A stretch of 8,213 nucleotides of DNA from CAYQEU01 sp964532005. Lineage in GTDB: Bacteria > Patescibacteriota > Doudnabacteria > UBA920. This document shows, one piece after another, positions 5,230 through 8,213 of the stretch. Location of the stretch: contig CAZHER010000016.1 in the NCBI GenBank assembly GCA_964532005.1, positions 1-8,213 on the forward strand. The letters run 5' to 3'. The notes below the pieces were generated by a model. The model ran no database searches. It saw nothing but the letters and a program-made list of their open reading frames with translations, and was not told the origin of the DNA. Position 1 is the stretch's first letter, and every line of letters starts with the position of its first letter. The position numbers and the translations under genes are program-made.

Positions 5230-7008
5230 ATGACAGCACAACAACTTCGCCAAAAATGGCTTGAATTTTTTAAGACCAAGAACCATACAATAATTCCTTC
5301 AGCATCCTTGGTTCCAGAAAATGACCCTTCGGTTCTATTTACTATGGCAGGAATGTTTCCCCTCGTCCCTTATTTAATGGGCCAAGAGCATCCCGGAGGA
5401 GTTCGTGTTGCCAACGTGCAAAAATGCATACGTACTATAGATATAGATGAAGTGGGTGATGATACACATCTGACTTTTTTCGAAATGCTTGGCAACTGGA
5501 GTTTTGGGGATTATTTTAAAAAAGACGCCATTGAATGGAGTTATGAGTTTTTAACTTCTAAAGATTGGCTGAACATCCCGGTGGATCGTCTGGCATTTTC
5601 GGTTTTTGCTGGAGATGACACTGCTCCTCGCGATGAAGAGTCGGCTAATGTCTGGTTATCTTTAGGTGTCTCCAAAGAACGTTTGGCGTATTTGGGAGTC
5701 AAAGACAATTGGTGGATTGCTGGAACCACAGGGCCATGCGGGCCAGATACAGAAATGTTTTATTGGATAGACGATGGAACACCAGCTCCTTCTAATTTTC
5801 AGGAAACACACGATGATCCGCGGTGGGTTGAAATCTGGAATGATGTGTTTATGCAGTTCGAAAAGAAAGAAGATGGCAGTTTGATTCCACTGGCAAAACA
5901 AAATGTGGATACTGGTATGGGATTGGATCGTACTCTTGCTGTGCTGAACGGACAGAAATCAGTTTATGATACGGATCTATTTAAAAAGATGTTTGAAGTT
6001 CTTGCGGTTGACCAAGAAGTAATGTCAAATGATGAAGTTAGAAAAGCCCGCATAATTGTGGATCATGTAAGAGCTTCAGTATTTATTGCTGGTGATGGAG
6101 TTGAACCGTCTAACAAAGAACGTGGATATATTTTGCGACGCTTACTTCGTCGTAGCATGGTATATGGTAAGTTGTTGAATTTGCAGGGGAAGTGGTTGGA
6201 AAATCTGGTTTCGGTAGTAATTGCAGAATATGAACAAAGCTATCCTGAACTCAGGGATCGAGAACAAAATATTGTTAAGGTTTTAGTTGGAGAACAAGAA
6301 AAATTTGCCCGCACTTTGGAAAAAGGTTTAAAAGAGTTTGAAAAAATGTTTAAGGTTCAGGGCCGAATTTCCGGAACCGATGCATTTAACTTATATCAAA
6401 CTTTTGGTTTTCCTGTAGAGCTTACAGTAGAGTTGGCACAGGCTTCTGGACAAGAAGTTGATCGTAGCGAATTTGAAAACGAATTCAAGAAACATCAAAA
6501 TTTATCAAGAACTGCTAGCGCCGGCGATTTTAAAGGTGGATTAGCTAATCATTCTGAAAAAACAGTTGAATATCACACCACAACCCACCTTATGCATCAG
6601 GCTCTTCGTACAGTGCTGGGGCCGGAGGTTTGGCAAAAAGGAAGTAATATCAACGAGCAAAGAACCAGATTTGATTTTACTTACCCCGAAAAAATGACTG
6701 ATGAACAAAAGAAAAAAGTTGAAAATTTGGTTAACGAGTGGATTGCCCGTGATGCTGTGGTTACCAGCGAGTTTATGCCATTGACCCGCGCCCGTGAACT
6801 TGGTGCGATTGGCTTGTTTGGAGAAAAGTACGCAGATACTGTTTCTGTTTATACAATTACAGACCCTAAAACAGGGGAAGTGATCTCGCGAGAATTTTGC
6901 GGTGGTCCTCATGTAAAACATACCGCCCAGATCCAGGGAAAATTTGAAATTAAAAAGGAAGAAGCAGTTTCTGCCGGAGTGCGGCGTGTTAAAGGCGTGT
7001 TAGTCTAG
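5230..7008 (+). CDS. alaS: Alanyl-tRNA synthetase, reduced form
   Basis: Class II synthetase that charges tRNA-Ala with alanine in the cytoplasm. The catalytic core (about 1-245) has QKCIRT (64-69), the motif 2 region LTFFEMLGNWSFGDYFK (81-97), TGPCGPDTEMFYW (167-179), WNDVFMQF (203-210) and motif 3 NVDTGMGLDR (225-234). Asp227, Gly229 and Arg234 match E. coli residues 235, 237 and 242. The helical tRNA-recognition part follows at about 250-425, including GYILRRLLRRS and FGFPVELT. The editing domain (about 449-592) keeps all four zinc ligands: H449 and H453 in HTTTHLMH, and C557 and H561 in CGGPH. Gln469 has the spacing of editing residue Gln584 in E. coli. At 592 residues against about 875 it is short. 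The beta-barrel with its A-E-S-G-G-Q motif is missing between recognition and editing domains, and the chain ends before the DHHA1/C-Ala region. The stop is clean, not a frameshift. No Shine-Dalgarno sequence precedes the ATG. Confidence 0.95.
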   Translation: MTAQQLRQKWLEFFKTKNHTIIPSASLVPENDPSVLFTMAGMFPLVPYLMGQEHPGGVRVANVQKCIRTIDIDEVGDDTHLTFFEMLGNWSFGDYFKKDAIEWSYEFLTSKDWLNIPVDRLAFSVFAGDDTAPRDEESANVWLSLGVSKERLAYLGVKDNWWIAGTTGPCGPDTEMFYWIDDGTPAPSNFQETHDDPRWVEIWNDVFMQFEKKEDGSLIPLAKQNVDTGMGLDRTLAVLNGQKSVYDTDLFKKMFEVLAVDQEVMSNDEVRKARIIVDHVRASVFIAGDGVEPSNKERGYILRRLLRRSMVYGKLLNLQGKWLENLVSVVIAEYEQSYPELRDREQNIVKVLVGEQEKFARTLEKGLKEFEKMFKVQGRISGTDAFNLYQTFGFPVELTVELAQASGQEVDRSEFENEFKKHQNLSRTASAGDFKGGLANHSEKTVEYHTTTHLMHQALRTVLGPEVWQKGSNINEQRTRFDFTYPEKMTDEQKKKVENLVNEWIARDAVVTSEFMPLTRARELGAIGLFGEKYADTVSVYTITDPKTGEVISREFCGGPHVKHTAQIQGKFEIKKEEAVSAGVRRVKGVLV

Positions 7009-7024
7009 TATTAAATAAAAAACT

Positions 7025-8162
7025 ATGAGAATAGAATATTTCAACTGCCCTGCACCTCAAAGTTTTGGTGATATTTCGTTACCAATTGATGTTGAGTTTT
7101 TGACCTACGAACCCGATTTTTCGGCCATGAAAGAACTCGCAGATAGGTATAGAGAATATAAAAATATTTTGGTTATTGGCCATGGTGGAAGCGTAACCAG
7201 CTTCCAGGGAATATACTCAGCGCTGGAGCCGAAAGCAAGCAAATCCGCATACATACTGTCTACAGTAGATCCAGACGACATAGCTTGGCATAAAGAACGT
7301 TTACTACCAGATGACACCTTGGTGATTGCAATCAGTAAGTCAGGGCAAACTGTAACTCAGTTAGAAGCTCTGTCCCAGTTTTGGGATTATCCGCTTCTGT
7401 TCGTTGCTGGTCAAGGAAGCCCTTTGGCTAAAATTGCACAGGCAAGAGGAGCTGAGTTGATAGAGCACCCGACTATTGGCGGAAGGTTTACAGGTTTTAC
7501 AGAAGTTGCACTGCTTCCCGCGGCTATATGCGGTTTGGATGTAAAATCTATTTTTGAATCCGGTAGAAACATTCATAACAAGTTTAACGAACAGAATGAG
7601 GCTTGGAATGCAGCATCGACTTTGGTTCAGTTAGAAGACCAGGGGATCGTGGATGTGTTTATGCCGTTTTATTCTCACAGGATTTATGGCATGAGTAGTT
7701 TAATTATTCAGCTGTGTCATGAAAGTTTTGGAAAAGAGCATCACGGACAAACTTATTTCGCTCATGAAGCACCGGAATCACAACACCACACCAACCAGAG
7801 GTTTTTGGGCGGACGCCGGAATATTGCAGGGGTCTTTGTCAGCGTTAATGATTTTTCAAATAAATTTGTTGTACAAATTCCAGGGGATATCCAATCCATT
7901 ATTTTGAAAAGCGAANNNNNNNNNNAGTTCTATGCATTATGAAATGGAAGCAACATTGCAAGATGCGGTTGATTTAAAAATACCAGCTATTCACATTGCT
8001 TTACCGCAAGTGGATGAGAATTCTGTGGGTGAATTTATAGCTTTTTGGCAGCTGTATGCCATATATGCATCTTTACTCCGGGGAACTAACCCTTTTGACC
8101 AACCTGCAGTGGAAAATAGCAAAGAAATTAGTTTTAAAAAGCGTTTAGCAATCCCAAATTAA
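7025..8162 (+). CDS. pgi: Compact glucose-6-phosphate isomerase (SIS fold), split by assembly gap
   Basis: Interconverts glucose 6-phosphate and fructose 6-phosphate in the cytoplasm; a bifunctional glucose/mannose isomerase cannot be excluded. SIS-domain signatures are VIGHGGSVTSF (50-60, where classic enzymes have G-I-G-G-S), ISKSGQTVTQLEAL (103-116, phosphate-binding), GGRFTGFTEVALLPAA (152-167) and HEAPESQHHTNQ (247-258). In the last, Glu248 or Glu251 stands where the family has its catalytic Glu before Q-H. After the gap, NPFDQPAVENSK (about 8088-8123) matches the C-terminal N-P-F-D-Q-P-G-V-E-x-x-K segment with its active-site Lys. Reading is open to 7915 and from 7926, but in frames that do not match across 10 N. 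A true gap length divisible by three would restore one gene of at least 375 residues, shorter than the usual 450-550. It is last in the apparent operon, 16 bases after alaS, with no Shine-Dalgarno sequence. Confidence 0.85.
7916..7925. other. Assembly gap (10 N) inside pgi
   Basis: Ten undetermined bases interrupt the isomerase gene. The codon before the gap ends exactly at 7915, and the downstream frame begins at 7926. A real gap of 0, 3, 6, 9 or 12 bases, and so on, would join them, so ten is probably a scaffolder placeholder and the apparent frame change is not biological. Confidence 0.95.
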
Positions 8163-8176
8163 CCGGTTTGCCTAGA

Positions 8177-8182
8177 TATAAT
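8177..8182 (+). promoter_or_regulatory. Possible -10 box for a downstream gene
   Basis: TATAAT, followed by AAAATCC, lies in the 51 bases after the isomerase stop codon. It resembles the TATAATAA boxes of the divergent promoters, but has no extended TG and no recognisable -35 box. No gene start is visible before the window ends. Confidence 0.25.
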
Positions 8183-8213
8183 AAAATCCTTACAATTAGG
8201 GTAGAAAAACTTC

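Noticed and set aside
6541..6921. A 126-codon open frame on the minus strand
   Set aside because: It lies wholly inside alaS, which has full motif support on the plus strand. The minus reading has no recognisable domain or promoter and is a shadow.
7916..7942. A frameshift or pseudogene in pgi
   Set aside because: The frame change coincides exactly with a run of 10 N, and conserved PGI sequence continues after it, so it is an assembly artefact rather than a mutation.
8161..8168. Palindrome AACCGGTT at the end of pgi
   Set aside because: Eight bases without a loop, overlapping the stop codon and with no T tract; too short to support an operator or terminator.
1..8213. Alternative genetic code with TGA as Gly (seen in some CPR lineages)
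   Set aside because: No in-frame TGA occurs in any of the seven genes and glycine is encoded by GGN throughout. The absence of TGA stops among seven genes is compatible with chance in AT-rich DNA.

Overview
The window most likely comes from a Patescibacteria/CPR-type bacterium, perhaps the Microgenomates/Katanobacteria side, though that placement is weak. Four things point this way. The alanyl-tRNA synthetase is only 592 residues and lacks two domains that ordinary bacterial enzymes have. The glucose-6-phosphate isomerase is compact. Genes are tightly packed in moderately AT-rich DNA. None of the seven start codons has a convincing Shine-Dalgarno sequence. The standard code fits: no in-frame TGA occurs in any gene, and all seven stops are TAA or TAG.

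Layout. Bases 4-597 (+) encode a YgjP/DUF45-type zinc metallopeptidase. It converges, with a 3-base gap between stop codons, on a minus-strand gene at 601-1149 for a membrane-anchored surface protein with a DUF7282-like domain and an EF-hand-like loop. The 84-base divergent region at 1150-1233 holds two back-to-back extended -10 promoters whose footprints interleave. From 1234 to 8162 five plus-strand genes follow with gaps of 6, 20, 10 and 16 bases: a GT4-type glycosyltransferase, a Wzy_C/O-antigen-ligase-like membrane protein, a CtpA-type S41 protease, a mini alanyl-tRNA synthetase and a compact glucose-6-phosphate isomerase. The isomerase gene is broken only by a 10-N scaffold gap at 7916-7925. 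The last 51 bases hold a -10-like box that may serve a gene beyond the window.

How the genes may work together. The glycosyltransferase and ligase probably build and attach or polymerise a surface glycan. The CtpA protease and the anchored DUF7282-like protein also act at the cell envelope. AlaRS and the isomerase are housekeeping functions (translation, sugar-phosphate supply) that seem to share the transcription unit. A second extended -10 box in front of ctpA could uncouple ctpA-alaS-pgi from the glycan genes.

I see no RNA gene, mobile element, CRISPR array or clear undescribed multigene system. The points most worth a second look are the doubly reduced AlaRS, the Shine-Dalgarno-free and possibly near-leaderless gene starts, and the interleaved divergent promoters.
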